Source: Flavobacterium keumense
Lineage (GTDB): Bacteria > Bacteroidota > Bacteroidia > Flavobacteriales > Flavobacteriaceae
DNA: 64,000 bases
Assembly: GCF_029866485.1 (NCBI RefSeq)
Contig: NZ_CP092332.1
Coordinates: 868,001 to 932,000 of the forward strand
Direction of reading: 5' to 3'
The number at the start of each line of letters is the position of its first letter. Position 1 is the stretch's first letter. This document shows positions 45,950 to 56,682 of this stretch, piece after piece. The position numbers and the translations under genes were made by a program. The notes beneath the pieces were generated by a model, which was given only the letters and a program-made list of their open reading frames with translations, did not search any database and was not told the DNA's origin.

Positions 45950-45978
45950 AATAAAGCGAGATTCATTCTCGCTTTATT
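45950..45978 (+). terminator. Terminator after glmS
   Basis: A 12-bp stem (AATAAAGCGAGA with its complement) around TTCAT lies 22 bases past the glmS stop. The T-run after it is short. Confidence 0.75.
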
Positions 45979-46177
45979 TGTTTTAGAATAATTCAATTAG
46001 TAAGTAATTTGATGGCTAATTTTACTTAATAAGTTCACAAAATCTTTATTATTTATTTATTCGAATTAGTTAAAAATGAGCTAAATAGTTGTTGAATATG
46101 AAATTTAATGACCCAAATTTTAATAATAGCAAAAAATATTTGTATTTTGGTCGCATAAACCAACAAAATTTTAACCA

Positions 46178-48994
46178 ATGAGAGTATACGTGCTTTTTTT
46201 ATCATTGTTTTTTTGTAGCATTTCTTTCGCACAAACTGCGGTTTCAGGTTCTGTTACAGACAACAACAACCAGCCAATCCCAGGAGCTAATATTAAAGTT
46301 ATTGGGGATTCGAATGGAGCAATTACAGATAACGAAGGGAAATTCGTTTTGAATTCAAAGAAAAAATTACCATTTCAAATTGAAGTTACCGCTTTAGGTT
46401 TTGGCGCTAAAAAAGTGATGGTTTCATCCAATAGTCAAAAACTTGTGGTAAAACTTTCTGATGAAGAAACAAAGTTAAATGAGATTGTAGTTTCTGCTTC
46501 AAGAACACCAGAACGTGTTTTGGAATCTCCTGTAACCATTGAAAGAATGGGTATTGCCGACATTAAGAAAACTGCCTCGGCAACTTTTTATGAAGGATTA
46601 GAGAATTTGAAAGAGGTTCAAATGAATACAAGTAGTTTGACTTTTAAATCAATCAACACAAGAGGTTTTGCTACAGTAGCAAATGTGCGTTTTATGCAAT
46701 TAGTTGATGGAATGGATAATTCTTCTCCGTTGTTAAACTTTGTGATCGGAAATATGATAGGTGTTTCAGAAATTGATGTACAAAGTGTTGAATTGCTGCC
46801 TGGTGCTTCCTCTGCTTTATATGGAGCGAATGCTTTTAATGGTATTTTGTTTATGAATAGTAAAAGCCCTTTTACAAGTCAAGGAATTAGAGCGTATGCT
46901 AAATATGGTCAAACTAGTCAAAAAGCGGCTGGAGTTAATGATTATGTAGATTACGGAATCCGAATGGCAAAAGCTTTCAATCCATATTTTGCTGCAAAAG
47001 CTAATTTTACTTTTATGAAAGGTACTGATTGGTTTGCAACTAATTATGATGATAAGACAGTAGTAGGAAGAGACAGAAGTCATGTAAATTATGACGGAAT
47101 TAATGTGTATGGGGATGAGGTTTCGACCAATATCAAAGGAGTAGGAAATTCATTAGCTTCTATGGGCCTAATTCCTGCAAGTGCAGTTAATTTATTGCCT
47201 AGTTATAATGTTAGTAGAACAGGTTATAATGAGGTAGATTTAACAGACAATAAAGCATCAAATACTAAGATAGATTTTTCATTGCACTTCAGACCTTTTG
47301 GTAATGAAAAATTAGAAATGATTTGGCAAAGTAAGTTTGGTTTTGGTAATGCAGTTTACCAAGGGGCTAATAGATATTATTTGAATAATTTCTTCATGCA
47401 ACAACACAAATTGGAGTTTAAAGGTAAGAATTTCTTCTTAAGAGGATATACAACTACTGAAGATGGAGGAAATTCTTACGATATGTTGTTTACAGGAATT
47501 AATATCAATAGAAAATGGAAATCAGATAGTCAATGGTTTGGTCAATATGCAGGGGCATATGTTCAAGCAACTTTAGGAGGGATGACTCCAGAGAACGCTC
47601 ACAAAGCAGCTAGAGCTGTGGCCGATACAGGTAGATTATTGCCTGGAACAGCAGCTTTTAAAAGCGCATTTGATCAAGTTACCAATGAAGCGAGTGTATT
47701 ATCAGGTTCTAAACTAGTTGATAATTCTAGAATTTATCATTCAGATGCGAATTATAATTTCAAAGATGTAATAAAATTTGCTGAAATTCAAGTAGGGGGA
47801 TCCTATAGAGCGTATCAATTGAATTCTCATGGTAGAATTTACACGGATGCTAATGGACCTATTAATTATAATGAATACGGAGCGTATACTCAATTGACTA
47901 AAAAATTGATGGATGATAGATTAAAGTTTACGGGATCTATTCGTTATGATAAGTCGAAAAATTTTGATGGAAATATTTCGCCAAGAGTATCTTTAGTGTA
48001 CACTGGTGGTGAAAGTAGAAAACATAATTTTAGAGCTTCTTTTCAAACAGGTTTCAGAAACCCTTCTACACAAGATCAGTACATAGGATTTAACGTTGGA
48101 AGCGCAATCCTTTTAGGATCTGCTCCAGATAACTTACCTAGATTTAAAGAAACATTACCAGTTGCTACAACTGTAGGACAACTTTTTGCAGGAGGAACTA
48201 CGGTTAATATTACAGGATTAAATGCGTATAATAATTCGTATACCGCAGCTTCAGTTGCAGCTCTTACAGCTTCTGGGAATCCAGCATTACTTAAGAAAAC
48301 TAATTTAGCATATGTTAAGCCAGAGGAAGTTAAAGCATTTGAACTAGGATATCGTTCAGTAATCAAGGACTTGTCAATAGATATCAATGGTTATTACAAT
48401 ATATACAATAATTTTATTGGAAACATTAATGTAGTTGCACCTTTATACGGAAGAGCTCAAGACGCTCCAAATCCAGCAGGAGGAGCTACTGATTTAGGAA
48501 CACAATCATTACACGCATTGCAAAACGGAAATTACAGAGCGTTTCAATTGTATACTAATACAGATGTAGAGATCAAATCACTTGGTTTTGGTCTTGGTAT
48601 AGCTAAAAAAGTATACAAAGATTTTGAAGCAGGAATCAATTATAATTATGCAGAATTCAATTTTGATCAGTCAAAAGACGCAAGTTTTGAAGCAGGATTT
48701 AATACTCCAAAACATCGAATTAAAGCCTCTTTTGGAAATGAGAAATTGTTCAAAAATTTTGGATTTAATGTAAGTGGAAGATGGAATAGTGAATATTTAT
48801 GGCAATCTACTATGGTGGACGGAATTATAAAATCAGCTACTGTAATCGATGCTCAGGTAAACTATTTAATTCCTCAATTAAAATCGACACTTAAAATTGG
48901 AGCCGCCAATATTGGGGGGAAAGAATATATCCAAGTATTAGGTGCTGGTGCTATAGGACAACAATACTTTGCTTCTTGGACAATTAATCCTTAA
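46178..48994 (+). CDS. TonB-dependent receptor with carboxypeptidase-like N-terminal domain
   Basis: The 938-residue outer-membrane receptor has signal peptide MRVYVLFLSLFFCSISFAQ, a CarboxypepD_reg-like domain at about 22-100 (SGSVTDNNNQPIPGANIKV...), a plug domain with NTRGFATVANVRFMQLVDG and VELLPGASSALYGANAFNGIL, and a 22-strand-type barrel to the end. It lacks an obvious SusD partner. The next gene, 32 bases on, encodes an SGNH hydrolase lipoprotein, so the pair may take up the products of an esterase or lipid-like ligand; that ligand is inferred only from the pairing. Confidence 0.92.
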   Translation: MRVYVLFLSLFFCSISFAQTAVSGSVTDNNNQPIPGANIKVIGDSNGAITDNEGKFVLNSKKKLPFQIEVTALGFGAKKVMVSSNSQKLVVKLSDEETKLNEIVVSASRTPERVLESPVTIERMGIADIKKTASATFYEGLENLKEVQMNTSSLTFKSINTRGFATVANVRFMQLVDGMDNSSPLLNFVIGNMIGVSEIDVQSVELLPGASSALYGANAFNGILFMNSKSPFTSQGIRAYAKYGQTSQKAAGVNDYVDYGIRMAKAFNPYFAAKANFTFMKGTDWFATNYDDKTVVGRDRSHVNYDGINVYGDEVSTNIKGVGNSLASMGLIPASAVNLLPSYNVSRTGYNEVDLTDNKASNTKIDFSLHFRPFGNEKLEMIWQSKFGFGNAVYQGANRYYLNNFFMQQHKLEFKGKNFFLRGYTTTEDGGNSYDMLFTGININRKWKSDSQWFGQYAGAYVQATLGGMTPENAHKAARAVADTGRLLPGTAAFKSAFDQVTNEASVLSGSKLVDNSRIYHSDANYNFKDVIKFAEIQVGGSYRAYQLNSHGRIYTDANGPINYNEYGAYTQLTKKLMDDRLKFTGSIRYDKSKNFDGNISPRVSLVYTGGESRKHNFRASFQTGFRNPSTQDQYIGFNVGSAILLGSAPDNLPRFKETLPVATTVGQLFAGGTTVNITGLNAYNNSYTAASVAALTASGNPALLKKTNLAYVKPEEVKAFELGYRSVIKDLSIDINGYYNIYNNFIGNINVVAPLYGRAQDAPNPAGGATDLGTQSLHALQNGNYRAFQLYTNTDVEIKSLGFGLGIAKKVYKDFEAGINYNYAEFNFDQSKDASFEAGFNTPKHRIKASFGNEKLFKNFGFNVSGRWNSEYLWQSTMVDGIIKSATVIDAQVNYLIPQLKSTLKIGAANIGGKEYIQVLGAGAIGQQYFASWTINP

Positions 48995-49026
48995 TTGAAT
49001 TCATAATTTTTTTAAATAGAACAATC

Positions 49027-50583
49027 ATGATAAAAAATTTCAAATGGCTATTTTTGGTTTCGTTAACCTTTGTAGCTTGTACTAACAATGATGATGCGGT
49101 AGTTGAAGAACCAGTTTCGGCTGGAACTGCTAATTTTTCTAAATATGTAGCTTTAGGAGATTCCTTTGCGGCAGGATACAGCGATGGGGCTTTATTTATT
49201 GAAGGACAAAAAGGGGCCTATCCAAATTTACTTTCTCAACAGTTCGCTGCTGCAGGAGGAGGGACGTTTACTACACCTTTAATGGCAGATAATGTTGGAG
49301 GTTTGTTATTGGGAGGTAATGTAATAGCTGCAAAGCGCATGTATTTTAATGGTTCTGCTCCAGTTACAGTTTCAGGAACTACCTCGACAGAAGTAAGTAC
49401 TAAAGTTTCAGGGCCTTTTAATAATTTAGGAGTTCCAGGAGCAAAGAGTTATCACCTAGTTGCAGCAGGATATGGGAATGTTGCTGGTGTTGCTGGGGGT
49501 TTAGCTAATCCTTATTTTGCTCGTTTTTCTACTTCGGCTACAACGACAGTTTTGTCAGATGCTTTGGCTCAATCACCTACATTTTTCTCTTTATGGATTG
49601 GGGGGAATGATGTTTTAGGGTATGCTACTTCTGGAGGAGTAGGCGTAAATCAAACAGGAAATAATAATCCAGCTACTTACGGTGCAAATGATATTACAGA
49701 TCCAGGTGTATTTGCTTATGTGTATAATAGTTTGATTACTAATCTTACTGCAAATGGAGCTAAAGGAGTGGTTGCTAATTTACCATACGTTTCTACTTTG
49801 CCTTATTTTACAACGGTTCCTTACAACCCATTAACTACATCGGTATTGGGTTCTGGAAATACAGCAGTTGGTCAAGCAACTATTTCAGCTTTGAACACTC
49901 AATTATATGGGCCTTTAAAATCAGCATTAACCTATTTAGGAGCTGGAGATCGAATTAATTTGCTTTCTACTACAGCTTCTAATCCATTATTGATTAAAGA
50001 TGAATCTATTACAAACTTGTCTGCGCAACTTACAGCAGTTCTTACACCTACCTTAGGAGCTCAAACTGCTGCTTTTTATGGAGCTATTTATGGGCAAGCG
50101 CGTCAGGCTACGGCTACTGATTTAGTATTGCTACCAACACAATCAGTAATTGGGACTGCTCCAACGGCTTCTAATTCAGGCTTAGGAATAGCGCCACCGT
50201 CTCCGTTAAATAAGTTTGGTATTACCTTTCCATTACAAGATGCACACGTTTTAATTCCAGTTGAAATCGACGCTATCAAAGTTGCTACAGATGCTTATAA
50301 TTCAAGCATAAGAGCTATTGCAGATGCTAAAGGTTTAGCTTTTGTTGATGCTAAAGCAATAATGACTCAATTATCAACTACAGGAATAGTGAGTAATAGT
50401 TTTACTATGACCACTACTTATGTAACCGGAGGGGCTTTCTCTCTTGATGGAATTCATCCAAGTCCAAGAGGCTACGGTTTAATTGCTAATGCTTTTATTG
50501 ATGCGATTAATTCAAAATATACTTCGACTCTTAAAAAACATGATTTAGGAAAATATAGAATTTTATTTCCTTCAAGTTTGTAA
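49027..50583 (+). CDS. SGNH/GDSL hydrolase lipoprotein
   Basis: The product has a lipoprotein signal ending in VAC with Cys at residue 18, followed by the acidic stretch TNNDDAVVEE, which resembles surface-export signals of Flavobacterium lipoproteins. SGNH blocks are present: GDS in YVALGDSFAAGYSDG, Asn in WIGGNDVLGY, and Asp/His in LDGIHPSPRGYG near the C-terminus. At 518 residues it is longer than simple GDSL esterases, with extra sequence between blocks. It should be an esterase or lipase at the cell surface, probably working with the TonB receptor before it. Confidence 0.88.
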   Translation: MIKNFKWLFLVSLTFVACTNNDDAVVEEPVSAGTANFSKYVALGDSFAAGYSDGALFIEGQKGAYPNLLSQQFAAAGGGTFTTPLMADNVGGLLLGGNVIAAKRMYFNGSAPVTVSGTTSTEVSTKVSGPFNNLGVPGAKSYHLVAAGYGNVAGVAGGLANPYFARFSTSATTTVLSDALAQSPTFFSLWIGGNDVLGYATSGGVGVNQTGNNNPATYGANDITDPGVFAYVYNSLITNLTANGAKGVVANLPYVSTLPYFTTVPYNPLTTSVLGSGNTAVGQATISALNTQLYGPLKSALTYLGAGDRINLLSTTASNPLLIKDESITNLSAQLTAVLTPTLGAQTAAFYGAIYGQARQATATDLVLLPTQSVIGTAPTASNSGLGIAPPSPLNKFGITFPLQDAHVLIPVEIDAIKVATDAYNSSIRAIADAKGLAFVDAKAIMTQLSTTGIVSNSFTMTTTYVTGGAFSLDGIHPSPRGYGLIANAFIDAINSKYTSTLKKHDLGKYRILFPSSL

Positions 50584-50612
50584 TAAAACACACACTCGAG
50601 TTTGAATTAGGG

Positions 50613-50634
50613 CCACCACATTTTCATGTGGTGG
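50613..50634 (+). terminator. Terminator after the SGNH hydrolase gene
   Basis: A 9-bp stem (CCACCACAT with ATGTGGTGG) around TTTC is followed by eight T residues. Confidence 0.85.
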
Positions 50635-50679
50635 TTTTTTTTAAACTAAAATTATCCTTATTTTTTTAATAAAAAATTA

Positions 50680-50708
50680 TTGATTTTATATTTTAAAAAT
50701 TATCTTTG
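50680..50708 (+). promoter_or_regulatory. Promoter of atpDC
   Basis: TTG at 50680-50682 and TATCTTTG at 50701-50708 are 18 bases apart. The leader to the atpD ATG at 50793 is about 80 bases, longer than at other genes here. Confidence 0.65.
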
Positions 50709-50789
50709 CACTCTGAAAATAGCATTTAATATAGAGCTTCTTGTTAACTGCATTTCATAAACCTAAATAGCTATTTAATAAATACATAA

Positions 50790-52304
<1,515 letters not shown>

Positions 52305-52382
52305 TTGGTTGTTTGTTGTTGGTTATTGGATGCTAGATTTGCAACCTTCGACTATCAACTATCAACTATGAACTAAAAAAAT

Positions 52383-52664
52383 ATGATTTTAGAAATAGTA
52401 TCACCAGAGGCAAAGTTATTTTCAGGAGAAATTACTTCATTGTATCTTCCAGGGGTAGATGGAGATTTTCAAATTTTGAATAATCACGCGCCAATTGTTT
52501 CTTTATTAAAGAAAGGAACTGTAAAAATTGCCGCGCCAAGCTTTACACTTTCAAAGGAGGCCGAAGCTAAATTAACGAGAGTAAATGATCAATTGTACAC
52601 ATTGGCAATAGAGTCAGGAACAATTGAGATGAAAGACAATAAAGTAATTCTTTTAGCAGACTAA
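52383..52664 (+). CDS. atpC: F1F0 ATP synthase subunit epsilon
   Basis: This 93-residue protein holds only the N-terminal beta-sandwich domain of epsilon (EIVSPEAKLFSGEITSLYLPG...GDFQILNNHAPIVSLL). The C-terminal helical hairpin of longer epsilon subunits is absent, as is usual in Bacteroidota. It follows atpD after a 78-base spacer made of repeated short words, and is ended by a strong terminator. Confidence 0.95.
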   Translation: MILEIVSPEAKLFSGEITSLYLPGVDGDFQILNNHAPIVSLLKKGTVKIAAPSFTLSKEAEAKLTRVNDQLYTLAIESGTIEMKDNKVILLAD

Positions 52665-52683
52665 TTAGAAGAATTTAAGTCAT

Positions 52684-52714
52684 AAAAAACGCCTAACATT
52701 GTTAGGCGTTTTTT
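52684..52714 (+). terminator. Terminator after atpC
   Basis: A 14-bp stem (AAAAAACGCCTAAC with its complement) around ATT lies 20 bases past the atpC stop and just before the convergent DoxX gene. Confidence 0.9.
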
Positions 52715-52726
52715 GGTTTTAGATAA

Positions 52727-53176
52727 CTATAATTTTTGAGTACAATATCTTCGATTGTGTTTTCCAGCAATTACTAACGCTCCTGCAACTAACACTACAT
52801 TTTTGATAATGTATTGGCCCACTAAAGTAGGCTGATAAGGGAATGTATCAAAACAAGCGTTTGTAAGTATGAAAAGAGGAAATAAGGTAGCAACCATGTG
52901 TAATAGTAATAGTATAATTGTTAATGGGACTAATCGTTTGATTAATAGTCCTAGCCCAATGAGTACTTCACACAGTCCAAGTACTGGAATGAAAATCTCC
53001 GGCTTGAACCAAAAAACAGTTTGTTCTACTAAATCTCCTGCAGGGCTAATTCCAATTATTTTTAAACTTCCAAACCAAATGTAAACAATAGCTAATGCTA
53101 TTCGCATAAAAATTATGCTATGTTTTTCGATTTTTTCGCTAAATGAAAAATAAAAGTTGTTGAATGTATGTATCAT
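52727..53176 (-). CDS. DoxX-like membrane protein
   Basis: The 149-residue protein has four transmembrane segments and the DoxX-type pattern RIALAIVYIWFGSLKIIG, VLGLCEVLIGLGLLI and KNVVLVAGALVI. DoxX family proteins are small inner-membrane proteins of unsettled role, some tied to redox stress. It lies 31 bases after the haloperoxidase-like gene on the same strand, so it is probably the third gene of that unit. Confidence 0.8.
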   Translation of the reverse strand: MIHTFNNFYFSFSEKIEKHSIIFMRIALAIVYIWFGSLKIIGISPAGDLVEQTVFWFKPEIFIPVLGLCEVLIGLGLLIKRLVPLTIILLLLHMVATLFPLFILTNACFDTFPYQPTLVGQYIIKNVVLVAGALVIAGKHNRRYCTQKL

Positions 53177-53207
53177 GGTTTATGAAATTATAGTTATTAA
53201 ATTGGGG

Positions 53208-54743
53208 TTATTCAGCACCGTCAATTTGTGCTCTTCTAACTGCAAATCCGCCAACAGTTTCTCCTAAAAGCAACCCTTTTTCACAATCACTTCTATAATG
53301 AATAGCACCAAATAAGCGTGAGTTAGAGGCATCTTTTGCTAATGCTTTAAATTCAGTTGCTTTGGCCGGAATTATATGAGACAATACTGTCGCAGCGGCA
53401 CCACTAAAGGTAGAGTGACCCGAAACATAAGCAGGGAAATTAGGAATACCAGTCAATGTCTTGATAGAAGAATCCATTTGTGTTGGTCTTGGATTAAAAT
53501 AGAAATATTTAGCATCCCAACAACTAATAGCCGCATCCATTAAAGAAAGATTCAATAGCGCCATATTTCTTGCCCATCGCACTTCGCTATAGTTTTGGTT
53601 TACAAAAGCATCTGCAGCAATAGCGTTCCAGTGGCCAGGAGGCGTATAGGTTCCTACACCATCAGCCCAAAAAGTTACAATTTCCATTTCTTTTCTGGTT
53701 GCATTTTCACTGAATTTTTTAACTTCTGCTAATTCAGTTGCAAATTGAGCAGATCTTGTTGAAGGAGGAGGTACAGGACGGCTTGCTACTACATCAGATG
53801 ACGACATTAAGAATGAACGAACATTTCCAAATAAAGGTAACATAGGAGGTCTAACAGGTAAGTCTAATGATAACCAAGGAGTTTCTCCAGTAGCAGTGGT
53901 TTGGGTTTGTAATTGAGTCCAAATGGTTTGGTTTCCAACGGCGGCTCCCATTCCGTCACCAGCGGCTCTTGTAATATATTTGGTGGCTATTTTTCGGCCT
54001 AAAGTAATTCCTGCTTCCACATCACTACGAACGTTAGCACCACTAATAATTCGGTATAACTTTTCTTCTTCTGCTTTTCCATTGATATAAGCAATTTCAG
54101 TAGGGAATAATAATTTCAATAATTCTACTGTAACTCCTGCTAATACTCCGTCTTCTGATGGATAAGAAGGCATTCCATTTTTTGGAACCAATACATTTAA
54201 AGAAGTATCAGCAACGTAAGGGGCAACTCTGTTATACAACCTTTTGTAATACCAAGTAGCCACTAAAGCATCATATTGAGCGGCACTTACGTAAGCATAA
54301 GCGCGTGCTGCATAAGGAGGATTTGAAAAAGGAAAAGGAGTATTCGCAAATGGATTGGCAGAAGATGGAGTTGGGTAGGTTCCATCTGCATTTTGATACG
54401 GTGGACGATTGTGTTTGGCAACCAAAGTACGCATAATTTCATTCCAGCGCAATACGCTTCCTGCACTCCAGTATTTAATGATGGCTTTTTGTTCGTCGGT
54501 AATATTGGCTTGATAGCTTTTAATCTCGTTTAATTCTCTAGTAAAGGCAGCATTAGTAGTGGCTACTGGAGCGTCTAAGCTAAATTCGTCTGGAGCAGCT
54601 AATAATATTGGTCGCCAAGTACCTGCTAAATCATCATTATTTGTAGGACTTAGTATAGGATAATTTTCAGAACGATCGTAAATATCATTACTGCAAGAGG
54701 TAAGTAAGCTTAATAGAATAAGGGAAAATAGTATATTTTTCAT
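53208..54743 (-). CDS. Vanadium-dependent haloperoxidase-like (PAP2) lipoprotein
   Basis: The product starts MKNILFSLILLSLLTSC, a lipoprotein signal with Cys at residue 17. The C-terminal half has the PAP2/vanadium haloperoxidase signature in order: YFNPRPTQMD, the phosphate/vanadate-binding SGHSTFSGAA, and SRLFGAIHYRSDCEKG with the catalytic His. I start at ATG 54743 (511 residues); the frame is open 17 codons upstream. It could be a haloperoxidase or an acid phosphatase, since both share this site. The barrel gene before it ends one base away, so the two are translated in tandem. Confidence 0.88.
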   Translation of the reverse strand: MKNILFSLILLSLLTSCSNDIYDRSENYPILSPTNNDDLAGTWRPILLAAPDEFSLDAPVATTNAAFTRELNEIKSYQANITDEQKAIIKYWSAGSVLRWNEIMRTLVAKHNRPPYQNADGTYPTPSSANPFANTPFPFSNPPYAARAYAYVSAAQYDALVATWYYKRLYNRVAPYVADTSLNVLVPKNGMPSYPSEDGVLAGVTVELLKLLFPTEIAYINGKAEEEKLYRIISGANVRSDVEAGITLGRKIATKYITRAAGDGMGAAVGNQTIWTQLQTQTTATGETPWLSLDLPVRPPMLPLFGNVRSFLMSSSDVVASRPVPPPSTRSAQFATELAEVKKFSENATRKEMEIVTFWADGVGTYTPPGHWNAIAADAFVNQNYSEVRWARNMALLNLSLMDAAISCWDAKYFYFNPRPTQMDSSIKTLTGIPNFPAYVSGHSTFSGAAATVLSHIIPAKATEFKALAKDASNSRLFGAIHYRSDCEKGLLLGETVGGFAVRRAQIDGAE

Positions 54744-54744
54744 T

Positions 54745-55647
54745 TTATTTTTTGTTGAAGTTGATGATATAAAAGAATCCTGCATATACGGCATTTGTTT
54801 GACCTACATTGCGTCCCTCTAATACATGATTGAACCCACCCACAAGCGCTAATGCTTCTTTTTTAGGGAAAGTGTATTTGGTATGTATGCCAACTTTAAG
54901 GGTATTCATAGTATTACTCGGGAAAGGCATATTGTTTTTTGTAATGTCAAACCCGCCTTGAGTTACTTGGTTGTCCAAAATTGCTTCGGCAATCAAGCGA
55001 TTAGAACGATACCCCATCCTAAGATTAACATTAATTACATCTGGCATGGCAACTTCATTGGAGTAAATCATTTCGTTGGTGAAATAGGCATTTCTATCAA
55101 TTGTAATTTTAGCTCTTTTTAGATAAGCGCCAGATAGCGTTGTGAAAAAATGACCTTTTTGATAATCTCCCATCAATCTGAAAGTTCCTGTTTTGCTTTG
55201 CAACCCAATACTTAAGGGTAAATAATCTGCAACGTAATTTGTTGTTGGCACAGAGATACCTGCAATGGTGTATAAAGAATAAGTAGCTCCTCCAATAGTC
55301 TTTTCAATAGGCATGTATTTCACTGTTGCCGAAAAATCTTGCAATCCATTTTGACCTTTTAAAGTACCTGCAGAAGCTTGTGTGGTCATATAAGGCAAAC
55401 TCACTATAATATTCAATTTGTCTGACACACCGTAGTTGGCGTTTACGCTGATATTGTTATTTGAGACTGTTCCTAAATTTTGATTGTCTCTTTTGAAAGT
55501 TCCTTCCCAGTAATTGTCCCAAGCGCTGTACTGATAAACTGCACCAGTACAAAGTTGTTTTTTACTCATCATAATACCGTCAATTTCGGTTTGAGCATTA
55601 GTAAATAAAGTCCCTAATAGTAGGCAACAAAAGTATATTTGTTTCAT
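54745..55647 (-). CDS. Outer-membrane beta-barrel protein, partner of haloperoxidase-like gene
   Basis: The 300-residue protein has signal peptide MKQIYFCCLLLGTLFTNAQ and many alternating strands (YGVSDKLNIIVSLPYMTT, NVNLRMGYRSNRLIAEAIL, AVYAGFFYIINFNKK), typical of transporter-like barrels such as the MetA-pathway phenol degradation family. I cannot name the family with confidence. It is the first gene of a tight unit with the haloperoxidase-like lipoprotein, suggesting passage of its substrate or product over the outer membrane. Confidence 0.65.
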   Translation of the reverse strand: MKQIYFCCLLLGTLFTNAQTEIDGIMMSKKQLCTGAVYQYSAWDNYWEGTFKRDNQNLGTVSNNNISVNANYGVSDKLNIIVSLPYMTTQASAGTLKGQNGLQDFSATVKYMPIEKTIGGATYSLYTIAGISVPTTNYVADYLPLSIGLQSKTGTFRLMGDYQKGHFFTTLSGAYLKRAKITIDRNAYFTNEMIYSNEVAMPDVINVNLRMGYRSNRLIAEAILDNQVTQGGFDITKNNMPFPSNTMNTLKVGIHTKYTFPKKEALALVGGFNHVLEGRNVGQTNAVYAGFFYIINFNKK

Positions 55648-55966
55648 TTTTTTAGTAATTGGTTGGATCTCAAAATCAAATACTCTGTACTCATTTCTTT
55701 TAAAAAAATAGAGTAGGCGTAAGCTTCCAATTAATTTAGAGGATGCTTATAGAATATTCATTTTAAGAAAAATAAATAGAAAATGTAATAATGAATTGGA
55801 TGTGTAGAAATACCTCTAAGAAAGGTACAACACCAAAGGTTTACACCAATTTATCATGATGAAAATGTATTGAAAGGTATGATTATAATGTACTTATAGC
55901 AGTCATACAAATACAACTCTACCTAATTGAAAATCAATCAATTCGTAAATGGGTTAAAACCTAAAA
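55648..55966. other. Intergenic region without a supported feature
   Basis: About 320 AT-rich bases upstream of the barrel gene and downstream of the 179-residue hypothetical gene. I see no open frame, RNA gene, strong hairpin or convincing promoter match in it. Confidence 0.6.
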
Positions 55967-56506
55967 TTAAATAAAATCCGGAGGGGAATAGGGTAAAGAA
56001 AGGTGTTCAGATTCAGTAAAATTCACAACGGTTGTTGAAATTAAGCTAGTTGAAACTAGTTTTTCGAGTTGTGTAGGAATACTAATTTCTGGGTTGTCGA
56101 CGTAATCTTTGATAAAAGATTTAAGAATTTTTTTGACAGGAGATTCCTTTGAATTTCCATTATTGAAAAGTTGACTGTCTACGATATCGTTTAAATCCTT
56201 ACTGACTTTATTTTCATTAGAATTAGGCAAATAATAAAGATGAAGTGTGTTGTCTTTAATTTGTTTCTTAAAGATGTGATAACTCTTCTTATTAATGATA
56301 ACATCTTCGTTCACATCTTCAAATTCAGTGTCTTCTACGAAGGTGTATAAAGAAGCATTTAATTTCATAACACGAAAATCAGTATGGTTTGTTTTTTCCA
56401 TACGTGCTACCCATGCTTGCTGTTCTTGGTAAGCAAACATTAAATAGTAACCTATCATGTTATAGAACAAGGTTACAATTAAAAAAAGGGTGGCTATTCT
56501 TTTCAT
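55967..56506 (-). CDS. Hypothetical protein with N-terminal membrane anchor
   Basis: The 179-residue product has one hydrophobic segment at about residues 4-26 (TLFLIVTLFYNMIGYYLMF) that may be an anchor or an uncleaved signal. The rest is hydrophilic, with an acidic strand-turn region (VEDTEFEDVNEDVIINKK) and a proline-ending tail SLPYSPPDFI. I recognise no catalytic motif. It stands alone, divergent from the biotin genes, and nothing around it reveals a role. Confidence 0.65.
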   Translation of the reverse strand: MKRIATLFLIVTLFYNMIGYYLMFAYQEQQAWVARMEKTNHTDFRVMKLNASLYTFVEDTEFEDVNEDVIINKKSYHIFKKQIKDNTLHLYYLPNSNENKVSKDLNDIVDSQLFNNGNSKESPVKKILKSFIKDYVDNPEISIPTQLEKLVSTSLISTTVVNFTESEHLSLPYSPPDFI

Positions 56507-56590
56507 TGCTCCGAAAGTAGAAAACTATTTGATTGAGCAATACTATCCAAATCAAATTTTAAGATTTTTTTAACAAAAGTTCAATTTTTA

Positions 56591-56616
56591 AAAAATCGAA
56601 ACCGATTTCGATTTTT
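56591..56616. repeat. Palindrome with T-run upstream of bioF
   Basis: Arms AAAAATCGAAA (56591-56601) and TTTCGATTTTT (56606-56616) enclose CCGA, with more T residues after. It lies in a divergent spacer 53 bases before the bioF promoter box, so it is not at the end of a known gene; it may be an operator or a terminator of upstream antisense transcription. Confidence 0.55.
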
Positions 56617-56668
56617 TTTAATAGGTTAAGTTTGAAAATTTAAGAATCTAAAAGACCAAAAAATGCCT

Positions 56669-56676
56669 TATTTTTG
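56669..56676 (+). promoter_or_regulatory. Promoter -7 box of bioF
   Basis: TATTTTTG matches TAnnTTTG and ends six bases before the ATG at 56683, implying a leaderless or nearly leaderless transcript. The box also covers the upstream TTG at 56674, arguing against that start. Confidence 0.6.
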
Positions 56677-56682
56677 TGGAGT

